This document shows, in pieces, positions 5,514-5,622 of a stretch of DNA of 5,622 nt. Where the stretch lies: contig JAIUYC010000346.1 in NCBI GenBank assembly GCA_020216575.1, forward strand, positions 1 to 5,622, read 5' to 3'. Numbering within the stretch: the first letter of the stretch is position 1; each line of letters opens with the position of its first letter. This DNA is from Coleofasciculus sp. S288. Its GTDB lineage: Bacteria; Cyanobacteriota; Cyanobacteriia; Cyanobacteriales; Coleofasciculaceae. The position numbers and the translations under genes were made by a program. The notes under the pieces are model-generated. The model saw nothing but the letters and a program-made list of their open reading frames with translations, was not told the DNA's origin and did no database searches.

Positions 5514-5554
5514 TCAATTACAGATGGCGTAATGAACTAACTGAGCTAGTTTCT
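5414..5554 (-). repeat. long-range inverted repeat across the 3' end of the HflX-like gene
   Basis: AGAGACTAGCTCAGT (5414-5428) and ACTGAGCTAGTTTCT (5540-5554) are complementary at 14 of 15 positions. Within the 111-nt spacer GAGCTG (5451-5456) and CAGCTC (5483-5488) form a nested perfect 6-bp stem. One outer arm lies in the last codons of the HflX-like gene and the other in its 3' non-coding region, so the mRNA could fold into a branched structure around the stop codon. There is no T run of terminator type. Confidence 0.55.
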
Positions 5555-5622
5555 GGCGCAGTGTTTCCAAACCAAGGCGCTTGCTGGCTGAAATAAACAC
5601 GCCTTGAGGAAATTCTTCCTGC
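5514..5622 (-). CDS. hflX: C-terminus of a GTPase, probably HflX; start lies beyond the right edge
   Basis: The frame enters from the right edge and ends at TGA 5516-5514, giving 35 residues. The segment GVFISASKRLGLETLRQKLA fits the G5 motif (ISA-S/K) of a translational GTPase-family G domain followed by the closing helix. The pattern with LGLETLRQKL is what I remember from cyanobacterial HflX proteins. HflX binds the 50S ribosomal subunit and splits stalled or hibernating 70S ribosomes. Only the very end is visible, so the family call rests on about 25 residues; another small GTPase such as Era or a Der-like protein is possible but less likely. Confidence 0.65.
   Translation of the reverse strand, partial: QEEFPQGVFISASKRLGLETLRQKLAQLVHYAICN

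Noticed and set aside
5368..5528. Minus-strand open frame after the HflX-like stop
   Set aside because: It stays open for about 50 codons but lacks a plausible start codon and ribosome binding site and matches no family I know; it is probably chance.

Overview
The window reads as chromosomal DNA of a cyanobacterium, probably a filamentous one. Five perfect copies of the cyanobacterial HIP1 octamer GCGATCGC lie in 5.6 kb (1243, 1564, 1595, 4680, 5214), far more than chance would give. The purine-rich intergenic repeats and the protein families (NYN-LOTUS/LabA-like, degenerate HD-GYP, HflX tail, MinD-like ATPase) fit the same source. This placement is inferred from composition and families, not from a database match.

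All recognised genes lie on the minus strand, so transcription runs from right to left. In that order they are: the last 35 codons of a GTPase that looks like HflX (5514-5622); a 348-bp gap with an inverted repeat; a 201-residue HD-GYP-like protein that has lost nearly all its metal ligands (4560-5165); a 261-residue NYN nuclease-like protein with a C-terminal LOTUS domain (3596-4381); a 470-bp leader region; a complete type-II 2-isopropylmalate synthase, leuA (1371-3125); a terminator and a repeat-bearing intergenic stretch; and the first 231 residues of a MinD/ParA-type ATPase that runs off the left edge (1-693).

The most interesting part is the 470-bp region upstream of leuA, which holds two short leucine-rich reading frames in the leuA direction. 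The distal one (3369-3452, possibly starting at 3470) has 10 Leu in 27 residues and lies just behind a good promoter-like sequence, TTGACC-18-TACACT. The proximal one (3119-3262) has a strong ribosome binding site, eight Leu among residues 3-13, and a stop codon that overlaps the leuA GTG start. Downstream of its Leu codons are RNA segments that can pair in competing ways. This looks like leucine-sensing control of leucine synthesis by leader-peptide translation, with the second leader apparently coupled translationally to leuA. I know of no description of such an element in cyanobacteria, but I could not search.

The genes do not form an obvious single pathway. leuA probably has its own promoter and terminator and forms its own transcription unit. 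The HD-GYP-like and NYN-LOTUS genes are 178 bp apart in the same direction and might be co-transcribed, but nothing in the sequence proves it.
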